A stretch of DNA of 64,000 nt. It comes from Terriglobus sp. TAA 43. Lineage in GTDB: Bacteria > Acidobacteriota > Terriglobia > Terriglobales > Acidobacteriaceae. Under the pieces are notes generated by a model. The model was given only the letters and a program-made list of their open reading frames with translations. It did not search any database and was not told the origin of the DNA. The DNA lies in the NCBI RefSeq assembly GCF_000800015.1, contig NZ_JUGR01000001.1, positions 1,054,001 to 1,118,000 of the forward strand. Direction: 5' to 3'. Of the stretch, positions 7,753 through 15,582 are shown piece by piece. Positions within the stretch are counted from its first letter, which is position 1. Every line of letters starts with the position of its first letter. Position numbers and translations under genes: made by a program.

Positions 7753-10227
7753 CTACTGCAGGTTCAGGGAACGCAGTCGCAATGAATTTCCGACGACACA
7801 AACAGACGAAAGACTCATCGCTCCGGCAGCCACCATTGGGTTCAACGTCAGATGAAACAGCGGATACAAAACACCCGCGGCGAGAGGGACTCCCAAAGCG
7901 TTGTAGAAGAAAGCAAAGAATAGATTCTGCCGAATGGTTCGCATGGTAGCGACACTCAATCGCCGCGCCCGTAACAAACTCTGCAGATCGCCCTTCAGCA
8001 ACGTCACAGGTGCTGACTCCATGGCGATATCCGTCCCCGTCCCCATTGCAATACCAACATCCGCAGCAGCTAGCGCAGGCGCGTCGTTAATACCATCACC
8101 CGCCATGGCGACGACAGCACCAGTGTCACGCAGTTGTTTTACCAGCGTCGCCTTGTCCTGCGGCAACTGGCTCGCCCTGTAATCAATCTGCAACGGTTCA
8201 GCCACAGCCCTTGCCGTTGCCTCATGATCGCCAGTGGCCATCACGATCTTCAATCCCTCACGCTGAAGCTCCTTCACGACATGCGCAGCAGAGGACCGTA
8301 TCGGATCAGCAATGGCAATGTTGCCTGCAAATACATCGTCTACAGCAACGAAGATCAGCGTTCTGCCATCCACTCGTGAAGCATCAACGTCGCGTGGCAG
8401 GTCACGAATTGCCGAAGCGTTTCCAACCACAATACAGTGGCCATCAACCATCGCACGCACGCCCTGCCCAGTCGTTGAAACAAATCCTTCCGCCGAATGC
8501 AATGACACACCACGCTCGTCAGCCGCACGCACTACTGCGCCAGCCAAAGGATGCTCGCTCATTTTCTCGACACTCGCAGCAAGCCGCAGCACATCCTCTG
8601 CACTGAACCCCGGCTGTGGGATCACCTCCGCAACAGAAGGCTTACCTTCTGTAAGCGTTCCGGTCTTATCGATCACCAGCGTGTCAACTTTGCCTAACTG
8701 CTCCAGCGCCTCCGCATTACGAAGCAACACACCTGCATGCGCGCCACGTCCCGTGCCTACGGTGATTGCCATCGGTGTAGCCAACCCCAACGCACATGGA
8801 CACGCCACGATCAATACAGCCACTGCACTCACCACTGCGTGCGACAGTCGAGGCTGAGGCCCCACCAGCAGCCAGGCCGCAAATGCAATCACTGCAGCCG
8901 CAAGCACCGCGGGGACAAAGATGCCACTCACTCGATCAGCGACCCGCTGAATCGGCGCACGCGTTCGTTGCGCCTCACTCACCATCCGCACGATTTGTTG
9001 AAGCATCGTATCTGCGCCGACGCGTTCTGCACGCATATGGAACGCGCCTGTGCCGTTCATCGTGCCACCAGTAACAGCGTCATTTGCGGTCTTCGCAACA
9101 GGCATCGACTCGCCAGTCATCATCGACTCATCAATCGACGAAGCACCATCCAGCACAACGCCATCTACCGGCACACGCTCACCCGGACGCACGCGCAGGA
9201 CATCCCCCACACGCACATCCGACAATGGCACTTCCCCCTCTGTATTGCCTTGCACACGCAGTGCCGTCTGCGGGGCCAAACCAAGCAAAGAACGCAACGC
9301 CGCACCGGTGCTGCTCCGTGCGCGAAGCTCCAACACCTGTCCCACAAGCACTAGCGTGACGATCACCGCCGCAGGTTCAAAGTAAAGACCGATCTCTCCC
9401 GACGCGTCGCGTGCTGTTGCAGGAAACAATTGCGGCGCTTCGACCGCAACCAGACTGTAAAGATAGGCAGCGCCCGTTCCCAACGCAATCAGCGTAAACA
9501 TATTCCAATTGCCGGAGCGGACTGACTGCCATCCACGTACAAAGAACGGCCATCCACATCCCAAGACAACTGCAGTAGCCAATAGCAATTCCACCACTGG
9601 CATGTGCCTCATAAACATCATCAACAACAACGGCAGCGTCAATACCGAAGCCATCCAAAGCCGCTTCGTCATGTCATCTAACTCAGTGGTATCTTCCTCC
9701 AACACAACGCCCACGGGCTCCAACGCCATGCCGCAGATGGGACACGTTCCAGGCCCAATCTGCCGAATCTGTGGATCCATAGGGCACGTGTATTCCAAGC
9801 TTTCCGCTCCCGCAGGCGGTGGAGCGTCGGAAGCAGGATGGAGATATTTCTCAGGATCAGCTGTGAACTTCGCGTGACACCCCTTCGCACAGAAGTAATA
9901 GGTATCACCCTTGTATTCCGCTGTTGCTGCAGCCTTGGCGGGATCAATCGTCATCCCACAAACAACATCCTTCACCTTCAAAGTGGCAGGCGCTGCTGAC
10001 AACGTCACCAGTTGCTGTCCGCCACCGCAGCAACCGTCCGCATTCGTATCTCCTTGCAGATATTTCTGCGGATTTGCAACAAACTTATCGCGGCAACCTT
10101 TGCAGCAGAAGTAATAAGTCGTTCCTTCAAACTCTGCAGATGCAGCAGCCTTCATCGGATCCACCGACATGCCACACACTGGGTCTATTTGCATCGTTAT
10201 CGCCTTCTCCTCGCCGCAGCAACTCAT
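7753..10227 (-). CDS. Copper-type P1B ATPase with two YHS domains and HMBD
   Basis: A heavy-metal-exporting P-type ATPase of 824 residues. The start at 10227 (MSCCGEEK) is preceded by GAGG and is better than the longer open frame to 10353, which would overlap tolC. The N-terminus has two YHS metal-binding domains (about 12-58 and 76-122, each with VCGM and FCxKGC motifs) and a heavy-metal-binding domain (YTCPMDPQI to CPICGMALEP, about 135-165). The ATPase core shows the transmembrane CPC motif (VACPCALG), DKTGT with the phosphorylated Asp, SEHPLAGAV and GDGINDAPAL. CPC suggests Cu+ or Ag+ export. It is the fourth gene of the copper operon. Confidence 0.94.
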   Translation of the reverse strand: MSCCGEEKAITMQIDPVCGMSVDPMKAAASAEFEGTTYYFCCKGCRDKFVANPQKYLQGDTNADGCCGGGQQLVTLSAAPATLKVKDVVCGMTIDPAKAAATAEYKGDTYYFCAKGCHAKFTADPEKYLHPASDAPPPAGAESLEYTCPMDPQIRQIGPGTCPICGMALEPVGVVLEEDTTELDDMTKRLWMASVLTLPLLLMMFMRHMPVVELLLATAVVLGCGWPFFVRGWQSVRSGNWNMFTLIALGTGAAYLYSLVAVEAPQLFPATARDASGEIGLYFEPAAVIVTLVLVGQVLELRARSSTGAALRSLLGLAPQTALRVQGNTEGEVPLSDVRVGDVLRVRPGERVPVDGVVLDGASSIDESMMTGESMPVAKTANDAVTGGTMNGTGAFHMRAERVGADTMLQQIVRMVSEAQRTRAPIQRVADRVSGIFVPAVLAAAVIAFAAWLLVGPQPRLSHAVVSAVAVLIVACPCALGLATPMAITVGTGRGAHAGVLLRNAEALEQLGKVDTLVIDKTGTLTEGKPSVAEVIPQPGFSAEDVLRLAASVEKMSEHPLAGAVVRAADERGVSLHSAEGFVSTTGQGVRAMVDGHCIVVGNASAIRDLPRDVDASRVDGRTLIFVAVDDVFAGNIAIADPIRSSAAHVVKELQREGLKIVMATGDHEATARAVAEPLQIDYRASQLPQDKATLVKQLRDTGAVVAMAGDGINDAPALAAADVGIAMGTGTDIAMESAPVTLLKGDLQSLLRARRLSVATMRTIRQNLFFAFFYNALGVPLAAGVLYPLFHLTLNPMVAAGAMSLSSVCVVGNSLRLRSLNLQ

Positions 10228-10238
10228 CGCAACAAACC

Positions 10239-11720
10239 TCAATTCCCCGCACTTGAAGGCAGATTCCGCATCGCGTCTTCCGCGCCGATGCTCACAGGCT
10301 TTTCCAACGCTCCATCCAGAGTAAAGTTTTCCAAAGCAATTGCCGCCGACCACTCATCGTGTAGAGCCTTCACATACCCGAGCTGTAACTCATACAACAG
10401 CGCCTGTGACTCAAGCACTTTCGGATATGCTTGCCCCATCTGCTGGTACTTCATCACTTCCAATTCATAAGCCCGGCGCGCTCTTGGCAACATCTGTGTG
10501 CGATATCGTTCCGCCGCGAATCGTGACTGTTCATACTGCTGTGCAATCGGCTCCGCTCGCTCCCGTGTCCACATCTGCGTTCGAGCCACCGCAGCCTGAG
10601 CACGGGAAAGTTCCGCTTTAGCCGCACCGACATTCCCCTGGTTACGATTCCATAACGGCAACTGCACACCCGCCTGCGCAAATCCCATCCAACCCGCGGC
10701 CTTGTTGGTTCTATCCAGTCGCTCGCCGGAATACCATTCGCCTGCGGTGATCTTCACATCAGGAATCGATTCGCGTTTCGCAGATTTCACCTGCGTCTCT
10801 GCAATCGCAACCGAGGCGGTTGCCTGCTTGATCGCAGGGCTTTCTTCTACTCCCTTACGAATCAAGTCCTGCACATCCATCTGTGGCGGCTCTGTCAGTT
10901 TTCCGTCCAACGGCTGCGCGTTCATCGTCGACATACCTGCTGTGGCCGCAAGCCTTCCGAACCACGCAAGAAACATACGCTGCGCTTCAACAAAGTCCAT
11001 CTTGGCCTGCTCTGCCTGTATCTCGGCTTTCAATACGTCTGCCGCATCCGCTTGTCCCACGCGCATTAACTCATGCGCATTCACCTGCGCGTCTTCGGCG
11101 CGCTTCAACATACGTTCATGAATGGTCACGGAAACTTGGGCACTCAATGCATCGAAGAACCGCTGCGCAACGTCGTTATGAACACGCGCTCGCTGCATCT
11201 CTACGCCAAGCTCATTTGCCTTGCCTTCCGCGCGCACTACATCACGGCGCAGAGCCAGCTTCCCTCCCAACACAATCTCCTGCGAGAGAAACACGCCTTG
11301 CTCACCGCCATGATAGTTACCCCCACGAATGTGCTCTCCCGAGTAGCCAACCACCGGATCAGGAGGTAATGCTACCTGCCGTGCCTGCTGTTCGCTACGT
11401 GTGACAGCGGCACGCGCCTCAATGAGCGAAGGATGGTGCGCCTCAGCAAGATCCAGCCACTGCGCCAACGTCATCGCAGGCTTTTGCATAACGTCCTTTA
11501 ACAATTCCGGCGCCGGAAGATTCTCGCCCGTGCGCAACTCCAGTGCCTCAGGCTCCTGCACCGCCTGCATAGGATATGCGAGCGTAGCCGCAGCTGCAGG
11601 CAGACTTGGTTGCTGTTGTTGCTGCATCGCGCCACGGTCATGTTGCATACCTTCCATCGATTGTGCTGCAGCAGCGCCCGTCGCCATCACGCATGCCAAT
11701 ACCAGAGAATGCATCCTCAT
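10239..11720 (-). CDS. TolC-family outer-membrane protein (CusC/CzcC-like)
   Basis: A 493-residue TolC-type outer-membrane protein with a signal peptide and a Met/His/Gln-rich N-terminal stretch (SMEGMQHDRGAMQQQQQ). The two-fold repeat of long heptad-rich helices (for example from LAQWLDLAEAHHPSL and from IRKGVEESPAIKQA) is as expected. Its ATG overlaps the multicopper-oxidase stop as ATGA, and its own stop lies 11 bases before the ATPase start, so the three are translationally coupled. TolC proteins normally dock with an RND pump plus a periplasmic adaptor. Neither is encoded here. Confidence 0.9.
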   Translation of the reverse strand: MRMHSLVLACVMATGAAAAQSMEGMQHDRGAMQQQQQPSLPAAAATLAYPMQAVQEPEALELRTGENLPAPELLKDVMQKPAMTLAQWLDLAEAHHPSLIEARAAVTRSEQQARQVALPPDPVVGYSGEHIRGGNYHGGEQGVFLSQEIVLGGKLALRRDVVRAEGKANELGVEMQRARVHNDVAQRFFDALSAQVSVTIHERMLKRAEDAQVNAHELMRVGQADAADVLKAEIQAEQAKMDFVEAQRMFLAWFGRLAATAGMSTMNAQPLDGKLTEPPQMDVQDLIRKGVEESPAIKQATASVAIAETQVKSAKRESIPDVKITAGEWYSGERLDRTNKAAGWMGFAQAGVQLPLWNRNQGNVGAAKAELSRAQAAVARTQMWTRERAEPIAQQYEQSRFAAERYRTQMLPRARRAYELEVMKYQQMGQAYPKVLESQALLYELQLGYVKALHDEWSAAIALENFTLDGALEKPVSIGAEDAMRNLPSSAGN

Positions 11721-13249
11721 CGACGCACCTCCTGAGCCTTCGCGACGACACTCGTTGCAGCACCGCCGTACAACGAGGCCATTGGATCATTCGGACGATT
11801 CGCAGCTTTCATAGCAGCAATCACGCGATCATATTGTTCGGCAGGAAGCACACGCACAAACGTCATCATGCCCTGCATAAAACGGCTCCAACCCGCATTC
11901 AAACCGAGGTTTTCCGGGCGATTAACCAATGCATCCATCTGCATCATCGGCCCTTCCATCAACGCATCCTGCGGATAGTTCGGCACGTTCTCCGCATTGG
12001 GCGCTGCCTCTTGCATCTGCTGCATCATGCCTTCGTTGCTGGTATCAAAAGCTTCCTGCTGTTTCCGCTGCTGTGCACTCATGCGGGGCGAACCGTCCAT
12101 CTGTTGCTGCATCATGCCCATCATCGATGGATCCATGTCGGCGTCAGCCAGAGCAGCATGACCCTTGCGCAGTGCAGGCTTTGCGGCTACACCCATCTTC
12201 ATGGGTCGCGTCATCGGTCCCACCTGCGTCACCATCTGGTTCATCATGTGGTGCGGCAGATGGCAGTGCAACATCCAGTCGCCAGGATTGTCCGCAACGA
12301 ACTCCACATCGCGCGCCTGTCCAACGCCAACCAGCACAGTATTTCCGGGCCACCATGCCGTCTCCGGAATGCGGCCACCTTCTGTGCCTGTGGTGTAGAA
12401 CGTGTGTCCATGCACATGCATCGGATGATGATCCATGCCCATGTTCACAAAGCGAATGCGTATGCGCTCGCCCTGCTTCACAATCAGCGGCGTGGTCGCC
12501 GGACTTGCCTTGCCGTTTAACAGCAGCCAGTTGTACTCCATCTTCATGGTGTCGGGGATCGTCTGATTCGCAAGCAGCGCGAACTCCTGAAGATGGATGA
12601 CGTAGTCCTTCTCACAGTGCGGACGATACGGCACCTTCGGGTGCATGATCACCGCGCCCAACATACCTGCCATCTCCTGCATCGCCATGTGCGAGTGGTA
12701 GAAGAAGGTGCCTTCCTGCCTGATGGTGAAGTTATAGGTGAAGCTCCCGCCCGGCTTGATGGGCGGCTGACTAATGCCCGGCATCCCATCGTTCGCAATG
12801 GTGTCTTCAAACCCGTGCCAATGGATCGAGGTCGGCTCAGGCAGTTCATTCTTGTAAATCACACGGATCTTGTCGCCCTGCGTCACCTGAATCGTAGGCC
12901 CCGGCGCACTGCCGTTGAAGCCCCACACATCCGCCCACTTCTGCGGCGCTATCTGTTGGCGAAATACGCTCGCAGTCAAACGAAACACCTTCACATCGCC
13001 ATCCATCTCGAACGGCAAGTCGCCCACTTCGGTGGTGATGACAGGCACCGTCCCCTTGGGCCTTGCACCTGTTTCGATCTTCGAAAGCGAGCCACTGGCG
13101 GTGCCCAGGTATCCGCCTTTCGCATGCACTTGCTGCGCTGTATTTTGCGGGATAGAAGTGGCCACCTCCGCTTTAACTTCGCGCCCAGTGGCAAGCAATG
13201 CTGCGGACCATGCAGCAGCACGCTGCAGAAACGATCTGCGTGTCGACAT
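11717..13249 (-). CDS. Two-domain multicopper oxidase with Met-rich tail, Tat-exported
   Basis: A 510-residue periplasmic copper oxidase. The start at 13249 gives a twin-arginine signal (STRRSFLQ) and has GGAG upstream; a longer frame to 13339 is unsupported. Copper ligands seen: HWH 143-145, HSH 185-187, HPMHVHGH around 275-282 and HCHLPHHM with C329 and probable axial M335. All lie within about 270 residues, so only two cupredoxin domains fit instead of the usual three of CopA/CueO. Residues 346-510 form a tail with about 20 methionines. Likely role: oxidising Cu+ to Cu2+ and binding copper in the periplasm. Confidence 0.9.
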   Translation of the reverse strand: MSTRRSFLQRAAAWSAALLATGREVKAEVATSIPQNTAQQVHAKGGYLGTASGSLSKIETGARPKGTVPVITTEVGDLPFEMDGDVKVFRLTASVFRQQIAPQKWADVWGFNGSAPGPTIQVTQGDKIRVIYKNELPEPTSIHWHGFEDTIANDGMPGISQPPIKPGGSFTYNFTIRQEGTFFYHSHMAMQEMAGMLGAVIMHPKVPYRPHCEKDYVIHLQEFALLANQTIPDTMKMEYNWLLLNGKASPATTPLIVKQGERIRIRFVNMGMDHHPMHVHGHTFYTTGTEGGRIPETAWWPGNTVLVGVGQARDVEFVADNPGDWMLHCHLPHHMMNQMVTQVGPMTRPMKMGVAAKPALRKGHAALADADMDPSMMGMMQQQMDGSPRMSAQQRKQQEAFDTSNEGMMQQMQEAAPNAENVPNYPQDALMEGPMMQMDALVNRPENLGLNAGWSRFMQGMMTFVRVLPAEQYDRVIAAMKAANRPNDPMASLYGGAATSVVAKAQEVRR

Positions 13250-13357
13250 CTTTAAAACTCCATGCTGAGACCAACGTGTATACACACGGCGCAATTCAAC
13301 GCACCGTAACGTCCGGCATGACTGCGCATTCACAAACACGCAGCAATAGCCGACGTA

Positions 13358-13795
13358 TTACACGCGCAGCATGGAGGTTTGTTCGAGAGGAGAGAGCGGA
13401 ACAGCACGAGGATGGTCTGTGACATCCAGCACACCTGCCGCTGGCACAACCGCATGCTCTGCCACAGTAAAAACCGTAGCCACAAGCAATCCGACATCAT
13501 CCGTTACAACACGGAAGTCCGCAGAAGGCGGCAACGCCTGATGACGGCAGTTCATCTGTCCGCATCCAGCATCGACATTGGGCAAATTGTTCTGCTCAAT
13601 GCGCATACCCTGGCAATGCTCCATGCCAGCGTCCATCACCATGGAATCGTCATGCGACATCGTGGGTGTTTCATCCATCGCGGATGCAGCCATCGCTGGC
13701 ATCGCCGACATAGCGCATAGCGACTCACAACGTGCCGTTCCCACGGAGAGCAGCAAAAGCAGGCAAAGCATCGCATTGGCGATCATCTTCCGCAT
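13358..13795 (-). CDS. Small secreted Met/His/Cys-rich protein, first in copper operon
   Basis: A 145-residue protein with a signal peptide (LCLLLLLSVGTARC). A perfect AAGGAGG seven to eight bases before the ATG at 13795 fixes the start. The mature N-terminal half is dense in possible copper ligands: Met repeats (AMSAMPAMAASAM, SMVMDAGMEHCQGM) and a cysteine/histidine group (CGQMNCRH). The C-terminal half is ordinary and hydrophobic. I do not recognise a named family. Its place 108 bases before the multicopper oxidase suggests a periplasmic copper-binding or copper-delivery protein, which is inference from composition and context. Confidence 0.75.
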   Translation of the reverse strand: MRKMIANAMLCLLLLLSVGTARCESLCAMSAMPAMAASAMDETPTMSHDDSMVMDAGMEHCQGMRIEQNNLPNVDAGCGQMNCRHQALPPSADFRVVTDDVGLLVATVFTVAEHAVVPAAGVLDVTDHPRAVPLSPLEQTSMLRV

Positions 13796-13861
13796 TCCAC
13801 TGTCCTCCTTGCCTTCTAGGATGCACCAGAATCGCGTTCGATGCATTCCAAACTCGCATGC

Positions 13862-15394
13862 CTACTGAAGAATCGGCACACCGCCAAGGTCTTGCGAAGC
13901 AGCGATGCGTGCAGACCATTCAGCCGGACCAGTGGTATGAACGCTGGTGCCATCCGCACTAACCGCAACAGTCACGGGCATATCCACGACCTCAAACTCA
14001 TAGATCGCCTCCATGCCAAGGTCTTCAAACGCCAGCACCTTCGACGCCTTGATAGCCTTCGACACCAGGTACGCCGCGCCGCCAACTGCCATCAGATACA
14101 CCGCGCCATTGTTCTTAATGGCTTCGATCGCCTGCGGTCCACGTTCGCTCTTGCCCACCATGCCCAGAAGACCGGTCTGTTCCAACATCTGCCGCGTGAA
14201 CTTATCCATCCGCGTTGCGGTCGTCGGCCCCGCTGGCCCAACCACCTCTTCACGCACCGGATCAACCGGGCCAACGTAGTAGATGAAGCGATTCGTGAAA
14301 TCCACCGGCAGCTTCTCACCACGGTTCAGCATGTCCGTCATGCGCTTGTGGGCAGCGTCACGTCCTGTCAGCAGCTTGCCATTCAACAGGACAGTTTCAC
14401 CCGCCTGCCAGATCGCCACTTCCTCACGCGTCACCGTATCCAGATTCACGCGGCGCGCATTCGTGGGGTTGTAAGTCAGCTTTGGCCAGTCTTCCAGCGA
14501 CGGCGGGTCAAGCTTCGCCGGTCCGCTCCCGTCCAGGTGAAAATGCACATGCCGTGTGGCCGCGCAATTCGGAATCATGGCAACGGGAAGATTCGCAGCG
14601 TGCGTTGGGGCGTCGAGAATCTTGATATCCAGCACAGTTGTAAGGCCGCCAAGCCCCTGCGCACCAATACCCAGCGCATTCACCTTGCGATACAGTTCAA
14701 TGCGCAGCTCCTCAGTCTTGTTCTGCGGACCGTGCGCAATCAGCTCCTGCATATCGATGGGTTCCATCAGCGACTGCTTCGCCAGCAGCATCGCCTTCTC
14801 CGCCGTCCCACCAATGCCAATACCGAGCATCCCTGGCGGACACCATCCCGCACCCATCTGCGGCACCATCTTCAACACCCAATCCACAATGCTGTCCGAC
14901 GGGTTCAACATGGCGAACTTGCTCTTTGCCTCGCTGCCGCCGCCCTTCGCCGCCACGATTACATCCACGCCATCCCCCGTGACCAGCTCGGTGACCACAA
15001 CGGCAGGCGTATTGTCCTTGGTATTCTTTCGGCTGAACGCGGGATCCGCCAGCACCGACGCACGCAGCGTATTGTCCGGGTCCAGATACGCACGACGCAC
15101 GCCTTCGTCACACATCTGCTGCACGTCCATGGTGGCATCGGCAAACTGCACGCCCATGCCGATCTTCAGGAAGACTGACACGATACCGGTGTCCTGACAG
15201 ATGGGACGATGCCCCTCCGCGCACATCCGGCTATTGATCAAAATCTGCGCCATCGCATCCTTGGCTGCCACCGACTCCTCCAGCTCATATGCTCGAGCGA
15301 GGTTCGTGATGTAGTCCACGGGATGGTAGTAGCTGATGTACTGCAGCGCGTCCGCAACGCTGGCGATGAAGTCTTCCTGCTTGATCTGGGTCAT
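13862..15394 (-). CDS. Fumarate hydratase, class I (iron-sulfur)
   Basis: A single-chain class I fumarase of about 510 residues with the alpha and beta domains fused, as in FumA/FumB. It hydrates fumarate to L-malate in the citric-acid cycle using an oxygen-sensitive 4Fe-4S cluster. Visible signs: CQDTGIVSVF near the N-terminus, GGGSEAKSKFAML, CPPGMLGIGIGG, and in the C-terminal domain the TARDAAHKRM-like and GPTTATRMD motifs. The chosen ATG (MTQIKQEDF) fits the family. An upstream in-frame ATG near 15454 would add about 20 residues; neither has a strong ribosome site. The copper operon starts 66 bases downstream on the same strand. Confidence 0.92.
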   Translation of the reverse strand: MTQIKQEDFIASVADALQYISYYHPVDYITNLARAYELEESVAAKDAMAQILINSRMCAEGHRPICQDTGIVSVFLKIGMGVQFADATMDVQQMCDEGVRRAYLDPDNTLRASVLADPAFSRKNTKDNTPAVVVTELVTGDGVDVIVAAKGGGSEAKSKFAMLNPSDSIVDWVLKMVPQMGAGWCPPGMLGIGIGGTAEKAMLLAKQSLMEPIDMQELIAHGPQNKTEELRIELYRKVNALGIGAQGLGGLTTVLDIKILDAPTHAANLPVAMIPNCAATRHVHFHLDGSGPAKLDPPSLEDWPKLTYNPTNARRVNLDTVTREEVAIWQAGETVLLNGKLLTGRDAAHKRMTDMLNRGEKLPVDFTNRFIYYVGPVDPVREEVVGPAGPTTATRMDKFTRQMLEQTGLLGMVGKSERGPQAIEAIKNNGAVYLMAVGGAAYLVSKAIKASKVLAFEDLGMEAIYEFEVVDMPVTVAVSADGTSVHTTGPAEWSARIAASQDLGGVPILQ

Positions 15395-15474
15395 GACATT
15401 CCAATGGTACGGCAACGGGAAATCCAGTCCCACCACCGACGGAAATGTCTTCATCTCCAAGGGTTAGGAGCTTA

Positions 15475-15492
15475 GGCTATCGAAAGATAGCC
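15475..15492. promoter_or_regulatory. Perfect hairpin with GAAA loop in divergent spacer
   Basis: GGCTATC and GATAGCC pair over seven bases around a GAAA tetraloop. It lies between the fumarase and the asparagine-synthase-like gene, about 90 bases before the latter's start, and is followed on the plus strand by a T-rich run. It could be a leader hairpin or attenuator; function is unknown. Confidence 0.4.
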
Positions 15493-15582
15493 GAGCCTTT
15501 ACAGCTTTTTTATGTCCTAATAGCGACAATTCCCGCAACAACTGAAACTTATGCACCACTTTCTCGTCAGGACAGGTCTTTT

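Noticed and set aside
11606-12520. 304-codon plus-strand frame opposite the copper oxidase.
   Set aside because: His/Arg-rich antisense of the Met-rich tail; no ribosome site.
13841-15178. 445-codon plus-strand frame opposite the fumarase gene.
   Set aside because: Arg/His-rich shadow with no family resemblance; the fumarase on the other strand is unmistakable.
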